Origin: Litsea cubeba
Lineage: Eukaryota; Streptophyta; Magnoliopsida; Laurales; Lauraceae
Assembly: GCA_012931725.1 (NCBI GenBank)
Contig: CM022953.1
Coordinates: 59,413,354 to 59,477,353 of the forward strand
Length of the DNA stretch: 64,000 nucleotides
Direction of reading: 5' to 3'
The first letter of the stretch is position 1. Each line of letters opens with the position of its first letter. The notes beneath the pieces are model-generated. The model was given only the letters and a program-made list of their open reading frames with translations. It ran no database searches and was not told the origin of the DNA. Positions 47,201 to 58,571 of this stretch are shown piece by piece. A program made the translations under genes and the position numbers.

Positions 47201-49337
47201 ATGGGGATTTACAGCCACTGGTTAGAGGGCGAGGCAGCGATCGAGGGCTTTAGATCAGCCTTTAGGATCCCTGCTGATGTCCAAGTCAGGGGTGCTGATC
47301 CCCATGGCTACAACCCTCGCGCCTTTTTAGGAGGCTGGATGCCTTTTCCGCTGGTGGCTGTGATAGAAGGCGGGGTCCGATTCCCCCTTCATCCACTTCT
47401 CAGGAGGTGCCTTAGTCAGTGGCGTCTCTGCCCTTGCCAACTGCTGCCGAATGCCTTCAAGATCGTGATGGGTACGGTCAAGTTGAATGAGGTCCTGGGC
47501 ACCGACTTTGGCGTCTTCGATCTTGAGGACGTCTATGACATATGCAGGTCCGGGGAATCTTATTATCTCCGGGCTAAGTCAGGCCGGGACGGCTTCGTCC
47601 GATACTTGGAGGATTCGAGCAAGTATGCCGGGGACGATCTTCTGTACGTCTCGGGAAACTGGGAGTTCGGGGAGGCCGACACCGATAGAGGCTACCAGGT
47701 CCCTCGCCACTTCGGTACCATCCCAAGTAATCGCCTCTCGTTTCTTTTCTTTTTTCATAAGTTTCTTTTATTCCGCTGTGCTTATGCTTCTGATTGCTTG
47801 CAGCTTTGAAGGAGAGGAAACGGGCTGCCAGATACATTTGGAGGAGGAACGATGCCTGGCTCCGTCTGGTGAAGCGGTACAGCGGTCACGACGGCAGGGC
47901 GGCTTGGTCGCTGCTAGGGTATAAGCCGAAGTACCGCGGGTATCTGAGGGGCACCGTAGAGCCGATCCAGAGTGAAGGTGCCGGATCCGGGGTTGGTCAG
48001 GAGCAGGCCGTTCCGGAGGTCGCAGAGCCCTCGCGGGCGTCGTCTGAAGTTAGGGCAGCGTCTGGGATCCTAGCTTCCTTAGCGGAATCGAGACTTCCCC
48101 AGGTCTCAGGAAGGGAATCGAGTCAATCTGCCCGATCTCCCTCGCCAGGATCCGAGATGAGGCACACCAGGCGTTTGTCCTTCGAGGATCTCGAGGCCTT
48201 GGCGCTTGGAGTGGAGGACGTCCGAGCCCCCCAGGAGCCGGTAGATTCTCCGAGTCATCCGTCTCCGAGGGCTCGGGTGGCTTCTCCTGCAGAAGTAGCG
48301 GAGGTGCTCGTGCCCCCTCCTGCAGAAGTGGCGGAGGTGCCTGTGCCCCCTAGCCCTGTTGATCTAGGGGTACACTTGCCCCCAGCCGAGGTCGAGCAGG
48401 AGGAAACTCGGCCGCTGAAGATGCCGAGAACTGATGCGGGCCCTAGCTCGGCTGCTGCCCCGTTGCCCAAGGGGCCGCCGTTATGGGAGCCGAGCTTCAT
48501 GCTTGGGCCGGGGAGGCCGATGACGATGGAGGATTGCATTCTTCACAAGATCGAACTCCCGGTCCTCGAGGCCTTGGGGCGAGCTTGCGCCCTTCCCCGG
48601 GACATGGAACGGCTGGACAATTACAGTGACCAGAAGCTGATCTTGTCGATGTTGCAGTCCAACTTCGCGGTAAGCCTTCATTTCGCTTCGTCAAACCAGC
48701 GATTTAACGTCTGATGCTTTCTAGGTCTAACATGTACACCTTATTTCTCTGGCAGGCGGCGCAGAAGTCCATGGCCGTCGCTGACAGGATCCGCAGGTAC
48801 AGCGCGGACGCCGCCGAGCTGTCCGTGGAGAAGAACGGCCTGCAGGAATCCCTGGACGCTGTGAGCCAGAAGTTGGCTAGGGTGGAAGAGGAATATGCGG
48901 CGAAGCTCGAGCAGGCTAAGGAAGAAGCCGAGACGGAGCGGACCAAGGTGGCCGAGCTCGAGGTCTCCATCTCGAAGATGGGAGACGATTACGCGGCCCT
49001 GCTTCAAGCCGAGTCCAAGAGGGCGGATGAGGCCGAAGCGAAGCTTGAATCCGAGTCCAAGAGGGCGGATGAAGCCGAGGCTAAGCTCGAGTCCGAGTGC
49101 GATGCTGCATTCGAGGATGCCAAAGTGCAGGTCACCGCCCACTACAAGGAAAGGGTTCTTGTGGTGAGGGATAAGGCTTGGGCGAAAGGGTGGCTTGCCG
49201 GCTTGAAAGAGGTCGGGGTCTCGGAGGGCCACCGCTCCTTTCGGGAGCCGCCTCCGTACCCGCTTCCGGTGCCGAACTCTGCCCGTCCATCCGGCGAAGC
49301 CTCTAACGCCGCAGCTCGTGCAACTGACAGGTCATGA
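47201..49337 (+). CDS. antisense spliced gene of element B: Transposase_28-like domain plus coiled coil, 657 aa
   Basis: The gene lies on the strand opposite gag-pol. Coding exons are 47201-47726, 47804-48669 and 48756-49337. The introns (77 and 86 bases) start GTAATC and GTAAGC and end GCAG and GGCAG, and the frame is open throughout. A 5' UTR intron (47139-47198, donor CCGTAAGT) is possible. Residues 1-175 resemble the Pfam putative gypsy-type transposon domain (VRFPLHPLLRRCLSQWRL, LLPNAFKIVMG). Next come a basic stretch LKERKRAARYIWRRND and a ~250-residue Pro/Glu/Ser linker with RRLSFEDLEALALG. Residues ~470-600 form an Ala/Glu/Lys coiled coil in which SKRADEAEAKLES is repeated twice. D has the same exons but one break and no ATG. 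The function is unknown. Localisation cannot be read from the sequence, though the basic patch is compatible with nucleic-acid binding. Confidence 0.8.
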
Positions 49338-49768
49338 CCTCGGGACATCGGGAACTTGGGATTTTTGCTTTATGCTTTGTAATTTTCTTCGATTTGTATT
49401 TGCTGAACACTGTAATGATTGAAACTTTAATACAAATGAAGGTTTTTTTTGAAATACTCGTGGTTTTCTTTTTTTAAGCTTGAGTTCTTCGATTGCTTGA
49501 GTTTGGTAGACAGCTCCCTTGGATGATCTTTTTTGGTATTTGCGCCGATCCTCGGTATCTTAGGTGATCTTCATTGGTATTCGCGCTGATCCTCCGTATC
49601 TTAGGTGATCTTGAATAGCAATGAACATGATGGCGCGGCAGACGAGGGAGTCTGACGGGTGTCTCCACGTGGCGCCATAGGGTTCGCTGGCCAATAGTCG
49701 CGCCTTCCCAACAACGCGTGGGGGACTCCGCCCCATAACTCCTTTCGGAGACCGAACCTTCTTCCATC
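49338..49768 (+). other. 3' flank of antisense gene, element B
   Basis: TTTAATACAAATGAAGG near 49427-49443 is a possible poly(A) signal region for the antisense gene. Two 40-45-bp near-repeats (GGTATTTGCGCCGATCCTCG at 49536 and GGTATTCGCGCTGATCCTCC at 49574) follow. No protein recognised. Confidence 0.45.
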
Positions 49769-49779
49769 CTATAAATAGG
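49769..49779 (+). promoter_or_regulatory. TATA box of second antisense unit, element B
   Basis: CCTATAAATAGGGGG is conserved with 3028-3018 (minus strand) of element D. Confidence 0.55.
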
Positions 49780-49789
49780 GGGAACAGGT

Positions 49790-50412
49790 TCACCATGGGA
49801 GAAGGAACATAAGAACCATGTCTGGGAGGTGCCTGAGATTACTTGATCTGGGGGAAAACCCTGCGCCGTTGGATGGCTGCCCCCGAGGGGGGAAGGCTGT
49901 CGTGGCCTGCGCGCTCTCTGAAGGATCTCCCCGTGGGCCACGCGCTCTCTGAACGCGGGTCCATGGCCACTGGCCCTTGGCCAGACAGAGTGAGGATGCG
50001 CTGCTAGGGGATGGTGGCGCATTCTCGACCAACACGACCCTGTGCGCCCGTCGTACGGCAGGCGGGTTGGAGCTCTGCTGGTCCGAGAGGTTTCTTCAAG
50101 CTCTGCCGCTCCCACTGCCGCCGAGGGTGTGGCAGAGCCCAGCGGGGTCCAGGGCCTCCGACTGGAGGGGCTGTGCGATGCTTTGGTCCGACCAGCCAGA
50201 GTGCATTGCTGCATAGCCCGGTGAAGTTCAGGATCGCTCAGAGCCTCCAGGCAACGATCCGGTCGTCGTGGAGTGAGCGAAGATCGGAGTCTTTCTGTCA
50301 CTTTGTTTTCTGCTTTATTTTCTGTTTTCAGAGGACTGCGATCCTCCTTTATGTATTCTTCTTTCCGCTTTGTAGCCCTTGTAATAAAGCAGTTTATAAT
50401 GAATAAAAGGAA
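49790..50412 (+). ncRNA. second antisense transcription unit of element B
   Basis: The unit runs from about 20 bases after the TATA box to the AATAAA at 50383-50388, with a second GAATAAAAG at 50401. A 44-codon ORF at 49818-49952 starts MSGRCLRLLD. The D counterpart has 85 codons and shares only short patches, some in different frames, so a conserved protein is unlikely. The TATA and poly(A) ends are conserved. The transcript itself is inferred. Confidence 0.35.
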
Positions 50413-50636
50413 TTTTCTGATCATCCAAGCCATGTACAGTGCTTCTGAGTTCTTTTTCTCATTACTTTGCGCTGTTCCGGAATGCTTGGATTTGTGTTTG
50501 AATGCTGGAACTGACCTCGGCCGAAAGGGCTGGCTTTGGCCGAGACGAGATGCATTGTGCCGAGATGGACCCATTCCGTTGGCCTTGGCTCGGCGGAAGT
50601 GAGTCCGGTGGTGGCCTTCTGGGGGGTGTATGAACC

Positions 50637-51141
50637 CGGACTTTAGGAAAGGCTGAATGTAGGAACTGCAGGCCTTTTCCAAGGCATAGAGCCTGTGTGC
50701 CCTAAGACACGGAATTTTAGGAAAGGCTGAGTGTATAAACTCGAAGCCGTTTCCAAGGCGTGGAGCCTGTGTGCCCTAAGACACGGAATTTTAGGAAAGG
50801 CAGAGTGTATGAACTCGGAGCCGTTTCCAAGGCGTGGAGCCTGTGTGCCCTAAGACACGGAATTTTAGGAAAGGCTGAGTGTATAAACTCGAAGCCGTTT
50901 CCAAGGCGTGGAGCCTGTGTGCCCTAAGACACGGAATTTTAGGAAAGGCTGAGTGTATAAACTCGAAGCCGTTTCCAAGGCGTGGAGCCTGTGTGCCCTA
51001 AGACACGGAATTTTAGGAAAGGCTGAGTGTATGAACTCGAAGCCGTTTCCAAGGCGTGGAGCCTGTGTGCCCTAAGACACGGAATTTTAGGAAAGGCTGA
51101 GTGTATAAACTCGAAGCCGTTTCCAAGGCGTGGAGCCTGAG
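50637..51141 (-). repeat. 74-bp tandem array, about 7 copies, element B
   Basis: Units begin (GGAATTTTAGG) at 50711, 50785, 50859, 50933, 51007 and 51081, each exactly 74 bp, with a partial diverged unit before. A roughly 42-bp core (GGAAA.GGC.TCGAGTT.AT, then ACACTC..CCTTTCCTAAA on the minus strand) is shared with the 59-bp array of D. The remainder is unrelated. Confidence 0.95.
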
Positions 51142-51209
51142 TTGCCGGAGTCGAACAGAGATTGACAAGGCAAAAGCCGCTTTTATTGATTCTGGAGTTC
51201 ATTACATCT

Positions 51210-54200
51210 TTAGAAATAGAACTTCTTCAAATGAGATGCATTCCACGGTCTCGGCAATGGCTTGCCACCCAAGTCTTCGAGCTTGTAGGCTGACTTTCCT
51301 GCCAGTGAAACTACTCTGAACGGGCCGTGCCAGTTCGGGGCAAGCTTCCCCTCATTTGGTTCTCTGTCAGCTAGCAGGGTCTTCTTTAAAACGAGTTCCC
51401 CCGTGGTGAACCTTCTTTCCTTGACATTCTGATTGTATGCCCTGGCTAACCGTTGCTGATAGTCGGTTAGTCTCAGGGCTGCTGCTTCACGTCGTTCGTC
51501 CGCCAGCTCCAGCTCCGTTGCCAGGTTCGTCTCATTCCGACCTTGGTCGACCAGCTCTGTCCTCAGGGTAGGAAGGCCGATTTCCAGGGGGATGACAGCC
51601 TCCATCCCGTAGGCCAGAGAGAATGGTGTCGCCGAGGTGGACCTCCTTGGAGTTGTCCTGTATGCCCACAGCACGCTCGGAAGCTCTTCTGTCCATCTGC
51701 CTTGTCCAGTCGCTTCTTCAGGCCGTCCAGGATCACTTTGTTGGAGATTTCTGCCTGGCCATTACTCTGTGGATATGCCGGGGTGGAGTAATGGTTTCTG
51801 ATGCCATGCTCTTGGCAGAAATCTCTGAAGGATTTGGAATCGAACTGAGTCCCGTTATCCGAGATCAGGGTCCGGGGGATGCCGAACCTCGTGAGGATGT
51901 TTTTCCAGACGAAGTTCCTGGAGTCCCTGTCCGTGATGGAAGACAACGGTTCAGCCTCTATCAACTTGGTGAAGTAGTCCGTAGCCACTATCAGCCATCT
52001 TTTGTTCCCTGGAGCTCGGTGAAGAGGCCCCACAATGTCCAGGCCCCATTGAGCGAAGGGCCATGGACTGGAGAGGGGGCTCAGATCCTGTGCTGGCTGA
52101 TGGAGGGAGTGGGAGAACTTCTGGCATTTCTCGCATTTTCGGGCGTAGACCTGGGCGTCCTTCTGCATGTAGGGCCACCAGTAACCCTGGCTGATTGCTC
52201 TGTAGGCCAATGAGCGACCTCCTATATGGCTGCCGCAGATTCCTTCGTGAATCTCGTACAGGAAGTCGTCCACCTTGGTCGGGTGGACACATTGGAGGTA
52301 TGGACCTGTGAAGGACTTCCTGTAGAGTTTGCCTTCTGGAGAGAGCCAAAAGCGGGCTGCCTTGAGCCTGATCTTGTGGGCTTCTGTCTTATCCTCGGGG
52401 AGCTGGTCATCCTTCAGGTAGGCGACGATTGGATCCATCCAGCTGGGGCCGAGGTCAGCACAGAGGACAAGCCGAGATGACTGAAATTCTAGACTTGACC
52501 TCGACACTGACCCGACCTCGATGGTCCTCTTCTTTCCTGCTTCAACAGCGGAGGCCAGGTTTGCAAGCGCATCTGCGTGCGTGTTGGTATCTCGGGAGAT
52601 CTGCCTGACCTCGGCTTTCTGGAATTGGGAGAGTAGCTTTCTTGCCAGGGCTAAGTAGGCCGCCATCCTGTCGTCCCTGGCCTGGTAATCTCCAGCGAGC
52701 TGGCTAGTCACCAGTTGAGAATCGCTGAAGATTTCCAGGTGCTGGGCTCCGAGGATTCGGGCGCTGTTCAACCCTGCAATTAGTGCTTCGTACTCTGCCT
52801 CATTGTTCGTCGCTTTGAAGTCGAGGGTGAAAGCCTGCTCTATGACCAGTCCCTCTGGCGATTGGAGAACTATGCCGGCGCCAGCTCTCTTGGAGGTGGA
52901 CGACCCGTCGACAAAGATCTTCCATGCCGAGGTGGGAGAATGCTGGACTTCTGTTTCTGCTGGCTCTTGCCCTGTGCCCCCCAGTGCCGTGCCGAGCTGA
53001 GTCGGAACCGGGTTGGGGCAGGCGAATTCGACTATGAAGTCTGCCAGAATCTGGGCTTTAATTGCAGTTCGGGGACGGTACTGTATGTCATATTGCCCCA
53101 GTTCAACTGCCCACTTTGATATGCGCCCTGAAAAGTCAGCTTTTTTGAACAAAGAACGGAGTGGGTGCTCCGTGATCACCACAATAGTGTGGGATTGAAA
53201 GTAATGGGAGAGCTTGCGGGAGGCGGTGACAAGAGCCAACGCAAGCTTCTCCAACAATAGGTACCTGGTCTCGGCATCGAGCAGGGTCTTGCTCGTGTAA
53301 TAGATCGGCTTTTGAACACCCTCATCCTCCCTGATGAGGACGGAGCTCACTGCGTGATCCGAGACCGCTAGGTATAAATACAGAATCTCCCCCCGAGTTG
53401 GGGTGGAGAGTAATGGAGGTGACATTAAATAAGTTTTGAGTGCGGCCAATGCCTGGTCGCACTCGGGGGTCCACTGGAACTTCAAATTTTTCCTAAGCAG
53501 CTGGAAAAAAGGCCTGCACTTATCTGATGAGCGGCTGATGAAGCGATTGAGTGCGGCGGCCATTCCTGTAAGCTTTTGAACTTCCTTTGTGGTGGAGGGA
53601 CTCTGGATGTCCTGGATGGCGGTGATCTGGTCTGGGTTGGCCTCTATCCCCCTCCGCGTCACCAAGCTGCCGAGGAACTTGCCAGAGGCTACGCCGAAGG
53701 CGCACTTGGAAGCATTGAGCTTGAGCTTGTAAGCGCGAAGGATGCCGAAGACTTGGCCGAGATCCGCCAGATGGTCGCTGGAGCGCACAGATTTGACGAC
53801 CATGTCGTCGATATAAACCTCTACCGTTCGGCCGAGCTGGTCCTGGAACATCTTTGTGACGAGGCGCTGATAGGTCGCCCCCGCGTTCTTCAGTCCGAAA
53901 GGCATTACTTTATAGCAGTAAGTGCCGCGGGGGGTGATGAACGATGTTTTCTCCTCGTCGGGCTCATAAAGCGGGATCTGATGGTAGCCGCGGTAGGCGT
54001 CAAGGAAGCTCATTCGGTCGTGACCGGCGGTGGCGTCAATCAGTTGGTCAATCTTCGGGAGGGGGAAACTGTCCTTAGGGCAAGCCCTGTTCAGGTCGGT
54101 GAAGTCTACGCACACCCTCCACTTTCCAGTTTTCTTCTTGACGACCACCGTGTTGGCCAGCCATACCGGGTACTGGACTTCCCGGATGGCCCCTGCTTTT

Positions 54201-54349
54201 AGCAGGTTGTCGACCTCTTCCACGACCGCATCTGTCTGCTGCAGCCCGGTTCTGCGGGCCCTCTGCACCACTGGCTTGTGGTCGGGGTCGACGTTGAGCT
54301 TGTGGCACATGATCTCTGGGTCGACCCCGGGCATCTCACTTGGGTTCCA
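51210..54349 (-). pseudogene. pol of element B: RT, RNase H, aRNase H, integrase, two frame breaks
   Basis: The frame enters after a one-base loss near 54349 that separates it from gag-protease. RT runs from MPGVDPEIMCHKLNVD (54334) with active site YIDD near 53805-53816. The Ty3-type RNase H is at about 53450-53050 and the archaeal-type RNase H at about 52930-52540 (IFVDGSS, NNEAEYEAL, IFSDSQLV, HADALANLA). Integrase follows, with the H-H-C-C finger near 52260-52120, then WGLDIVGPL, ISDNGTQF and SNGQAEI for D, D and E. A small frame-shifting deletion near 51700 moves the end of integrase to another frame (51674-51210), which ends LPRPWNASHLKKFYF. Catalytic motifs are all present, so the breaks are recent. 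Confidence 0.9.
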
Positions 54350-56952
54350 GCGAAGACATCCACATTCTGCATCAAGAACCGAGAGAGTTCGGCCCTTTCT
54401 TCGTTCGACAGCTGGGTGCCGATCAGGAAGAAACGGTCTGGGTCTGCCGGGTCTAACCTGACCTCGGCTAGGTCCTCGATGCTCTTTTTCTCAGGGTCCC
54501 TGCCGATCTCGTCGAGACCCTTCTCGAATTCGGCCAGGTTGACGCGCTCTGGCTCCTTTACTGCTGGAACGGCGGCCAGCATGCATTGCCTGGCCTGCTG
54601 CTGGTCTCCCTTTACTGTGACTACCTCCACCTTGCCTTCTTCGTTCTCATGGACGAATTTCAGCTTTTGGTGGAAGGAAGAAGGAACTGCCTCTAGTTTG
54701 TGGAGCCACGTCCTGCCCAGAATGACATTGTAGGGGGAAGGGGCATCCACAACCAGAAAGTCGGCCGTCACGGAGGCTCCGCCAACTTGGGTTTCCAAGG
54801 TGATTCTACCCTTGGGGTAGACTGGTGTAGCGGACAACCCTAGCAGTGGCGCACGGACCTCCGTGAGGTCTGCTTCGGAGAGTTTCATCCGTTTGAAGCA
54901 GTCGTAGTAGAGGACCTCGGAGGAGCTGCCGGAGTCGACGAGGATCCTCTTTACGGTGAAGTCTCTCAGCTTCATGGTGAGGAGCAGGGGGTCGTTGTGA
55001 GGGACTTGGACCCCCTCTAGATCTCGATCCGAGAACGAGATGGCTGGTTTGTCGCGGCGGGCTTTCTTGGATGCCGGGGCGAGGTCGGCTTTCATCACTT
55101 CTTTCTCGTGCGAAGCCCGCCTGGCTTCGGCACGAGTTTGGGAGCTTCCCCGGGACGAGGAAGCGGGAGCCGAGGACGCCAGATGGATTACATTGATGAT
55201 CTTCTCTGAGTCCTCGCTGTCTGGAGCCGGGGCCGTGCTCTGGTGAACCCGGCCCTCGCTGCCGCCGGCATCACCCTCCTTGATGAACTCTGGAATGTGG
55301 CCCTCTTTGGCCAGCTTCTCCAGGTACCACTGCAAAGTCCTACATTCTTCAGTCTTGTGCCCGTTGCCCTTATGGAAGGCGCAGTGGAGCTTGCTCCGGG
55401 AACCTTCGGTGGGTTCATACCTCATGGGCGGAGGATACTTGAAGAACGGCTTGGATTTGATCTTGGCCAGGATGCGGTATATCGGCTCCTTGAAGACGAC
55501 ATTGACGCTCTGACTGGCGCCGGAGGGAGGTCTGGGCTTCCAATTGCCCCCAGACCTGGACGACGAAGGCTTCGCCGAGCTGGAGGCCCAGTCCCGCTTG
55601 GATTCCTGCTTCTGGGAGGGCCTCCCGCCTCTTTGCCGATGCTGGCTGTTCTTCTGTTCGGGCTCTGGATGCCCGTCCTGATCCTTAGCTCGGATCTCGT
55701 CTTCTTCCCGGGCGATAAAGCGCTTCACCCGAGACATCAATTCTGACATGGATTCTGGAGTGTCCCCGGCCAAGTCCTTCCGCAAGTCGCTGCCGGGGAT
55801 CAGGGCGTGTTGGAAGGCGTAGATGGCTATCGCCTCTCTTGCACCCTTGATCTGGCTGTAGACCGCCCAGAATCGGTGGGTGAACTTGGCGAGAGTTTCG
55901 CCTTGCTTCATTCTGAGGGCGATGAGGTCCCCCTCCTTCTTGGGGACGACAGTGTAGGCCTGAAACTTCTTCAGGAAGGAGAGCTGGAGCTCCTTCCAAC
56001 TGGAAATCGACTGCTCTGGGAGTGAGCAGAACCACTTCAGGGGGAGGTCGCCCAAACTGGAGGAGAAAATCTTGCAGTTTAGGGGACCCTCGTTTCCCCA
56101 AATGGACATCTTCTGGGAGAAGTGTCGGAGGTGTGCAGATGGATCGGACAGTCCGTCGTAGGGGACGAACCGCGGGACGGAGAACTTCTTGGGCAAGGGG
56201 GTGCGCTCGATCTCCTTGGTGAAGGGAGAGCCCCCGAGATCAGTGTGTCCGCAGAGCTGCTTCTGGTCCCGCATGTCCAGGTTGTGCTGGAGAGCCCGCC
56301 TGACACGTTCGTCGAACCACTCCTGCTCGTCGTCGTCCTCTGGAGTCTGAACTCTGGACTTTCGCTTGGGGTGGTTCGGACTGTGATGGCTATGAGTTCG
56401 GCCATCGCGACTATGGTGACTCCGGCTGTTGCTCGAACCTTCGTCACGAATCTGGGCCCGTTTCTGGTCCAGATGATGTCTGAGTTCTTCGCGAGGAGGC
56501 TGGGCTGCCCTGCTGGGAGCGTCCTTCTTTTTCCCTTGAGGCTCGGTGACCTCCCTCAAAGAGGCAGTTTGCACCGCCCTCAGCTGCTGCTGGAGCTCGC
56601 GAATCATACGTTCTTGCTTCTGGAGTTGCTTCTGGAGGAGGGCAGCCTCGGGAGCTTCTCCAGTGGGTTGAGCGTGGCGCGTTTCTCCTACGGCCACGGC
56701 CTTGTCCTTCCGGGGACGCTGATGCTGACGCTCATCGTGTTTGGGTGGCGGGACTTCTTCTGACGGGGTCGAGGCCTCGCGTCCCTCTTGGAGTGGGAAC
56801 TCGATAAAGAGCTGAGAGCCTAGGCGGCCCTCCCCTGCAGTCGTGCCCTGCACCGTACGGGAACGTCCTTGAGGAGGGACTTCCGTTGGCGGTGGTGGCA
56901 GCTCGAGCGCTGCTCTTGAAGATTCTACGTCCTTCTTAGCTTTCGGAGGCAT
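54350..56952 (-). CDS. gag-protease of element B
   Basis: The likely start is the ATG at 56952 (MPPKAKKDVE) in the context GCCATGCC. The ORF stays open upstream to 57075, but that part crosses the primer site. After a charged N-terminus with a Gln-rich coiled coil (ERMIRELQQQLRAVQ) comes the Retrotrans_gag core (about 56190-55700: SSSLGDLPLKWF, SWKELQLSFLKKFQ). The zinc knuckle CAFHKGNGHKTEEC lies near 55385-55344. Aspartic protease has ILVDSGSSSEVLYY (near 54960-54920) and YNVILGRTWLH. The true frame ends near 54349, where one base is missing; the ORF runs on out of frame to 54199. In the original element this continued into RT. Confidence 0.9.
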
Positions 56953-57027
56953 GGCTTCTGAGAAGATGAGGTTAGGAAGGATTGTTTGGAAAGATTTGGA
57001 AAGGGTTGGGAAGGCTGGGATATTGCT

Positions 57028-57045
57028 TTCCCACAGACGGCGCCA
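57028..57045 (-). promoter_or_regulatory. primer binding site, element B
   Basis: The minus strand reads TGGCGCCGTCTGTGGGAA, two bases inside the 5' LTR. The first nine bases fit the 3' end of plant tRNA-Asp, and the rest matches less well, so the primer identity is uncertain. Confidence 0.75.
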
Positions 57046-57047
57046 AT

Positions 57048-58002
57048 TGTAGGTGCAGAAAATTACGACCCACAATAAGAGGGTGCCTTACAGGACTTAT
57101 CCGGGAAGATGATGGTGTCTGGAATGTCTGGATGCCGTCCGATAGCCTGAAAGAGAGTAGCAGACGGTCAGAGGACCCTGGCCTGAGCGGCGCAAGGCTC
57201 TCCGATGCCAAAGTCAGCGTATGAACTGGAACGATGGAAGAGAGGGAGAAGAGAGACAGAGTCAGGGCTCTGTGAATGGAATGTGCGTACCTTGCATGGT
57301 GTTTGGGGGTCTATTTATAGAGGTTTGGATCGTATCTTCTCAGAGAATATCTTGGTGTGGGTCCCATGATCTGACTGGAAAGTCATGATCAGCCCACAAA
57401 GTAATAAATGCAGTCTAATCCGGCCCACTCAGCATTTAATGCCAGTCGGGTCAGCCCATATCGCATTAAATGCGTGTCTTGTTGGGCCAGATTGTGTTGG
57501 GCGCCTTTGGCGGTAGGAGTACCAGCGGATCTTCCCTCGGGCCTTGCCCTGATGTGGCCTCAGCCGCTGGATGCTGCCATGTGGCGATCTGGTGAAGATA
57601 GTGGGCGGCTGGATGTCATATCTGTCCCACTAGCTCGTGACCCAATCCCTCCACGTGCCTGATGACGTGGGGGATGAGGGGCCCAAGCAAAGATTCTTTC
57701 TCACTTAGGCTGTTGTCCTGGCTTCTTCAGCCGAAGTAGCTTTAGCCGAGGTAGGGTTCTTTACTGAGATGGCATCCGGGGTGGCCTTGCCGAGATGGAC
57801 TCTTTGCCGAGATGATGCCCGAAGCGGTCCAGTTCGGCACTTGTGGCCTGGAGATGTTTGATGCCGGCCAAGGCCTCTGTCCCGGTAGCCGGGATGAGAT
57901 CGGTGCCGCGTAGACGGCACTCGGATGGCACGTGAGGATGCTTAAACCCATCTGATGGCTGTGATTAGCTTAATCCTGTAGCTCCGGAAATCTCCCCACA
58001 CA
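57048..58002 (-). repeat. 5' LTR of element B (955 bp)
   Basis: It is nearly identical to 45692-46646, with the TATA box on the minus strand near 57312-57321. It is followed by the right target duplication GCGAC at 58003-58007. Confidence 0.97.
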
Positions 58003-58147
58003 GCGACATTCCATCGATACTTGCACCCAAATCCGCGAGGATGCGACATTCCATCGATACTCGCAACCGAATGAGCAAGGATGCGACATTCCATCGATAC
58101 TTGCAAGAACATTCAGCAGGGAGGCGACTTTTAGTCGATACTTGCAT
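58003..58147 (+). repeat. 40-bp tandem repeat of element C, right of element B
   Basis: GCGACATTCCATCGATACTTGC units begin at 58003, 58043, 58083 and 58124, the last diverged. They continue the array at 45447-45691 that B interrupted. Confidence 0.9.
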
Positions 58148-58159
58148 TTTTTTTGAAAT

Positions 58160-58480
58160 CAAAACAGGCTATAAATGCCACAAACAGGCTATAAATGCCA
58201 CAAACCGGCTATAAATGCCATCAAAACCGGCTATCAATGCCACCAAAAACAAAACCGGCTATCAATGCCACAAAAAAAAAAAAACTTGGATTTCAAAAAA
58301 AAAAAAAACGGCTATCAATGCCACCAAAAAAAAAAAAACCGGCTATCAATGCCACCAAAACAAAACCGGCTATAGATGCCACAAAACAAACCGGCTATCA
58401 ATGCCACCAAAACTGGCTATAGATGCCACAAAAAAAACTCGGCTATCAATGCCACAAGAAAAGCTGGCTCTCATGCCAAA
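58160..58480 (+). repeat. CGGCTAT(A/C)AATGCCA tandem repeats, element C
   Basis: About fifteen units of 19-40 bp have variable A-rich spacers. Early units read GGCTATAAATGCCA and later ones GGCTATCAATGCCA or GGCTATAGATGCCA. The core matches the LTR repeats at 34037-34125. Confidence 0.9.
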
Positions 58481-58571
58481 ATTGGCTTCCATGCCACAAA
58501 CAAAAACCTGGTTTTCATGCCAAAACAATCACTTGACAAAAGATTTTCACAAAATGACAACCTTTTGATCA

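Larger units (their letters stand above)
45692..58002 (-). mobile_element. young Tat-lineage Ty3/Gypsy element B, 12,311 bp, minus strand
   Basis: Two 955-bp LTRs (45692-46646 and 57048-58002) enclose a primer site, gag-pol, a 74-bp tandem array, two reverse-strand units and a polypurine tract. The flanks carry a perfect duplication GCGAC (45687-45691 and 58003-58007). I saw only two LTR differences (A/G at about 45817 versus 57173, T/G at about 46322 versus 57678), so the insertion is recent. It interrupts element C. Gag-pol has two frame breaks, while the opposite-strand gene is open. Confidence 0.96.

Noticed and set aside
47574..47837. Minus-strand ORF inside the antisense gene of B
   Set aside because: It crosses an intron and mirrors the coding exons; no family resemblance.
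49474..50682. 402-codon minus-strand ORF in element B
   Set aside because: It spans the second antisense unit and part of the tandem array, the matching block of D is not open, and the composition is that of a shadow frame.
54278..56763. Plus-strand ORFs of 67-213 codons opposite gag-pol of B
   Set aside because: They are shadows of the GC-rich gag-pol frame, have no TATA box or splice pattern, and are not conserved in D.
58003..58147. CRISPR-like array of 40-bp units
   Set aside because: The units are contiguous with no unique spacers, and the genome is eukaryotic; this is an ordinary tandem repeat.
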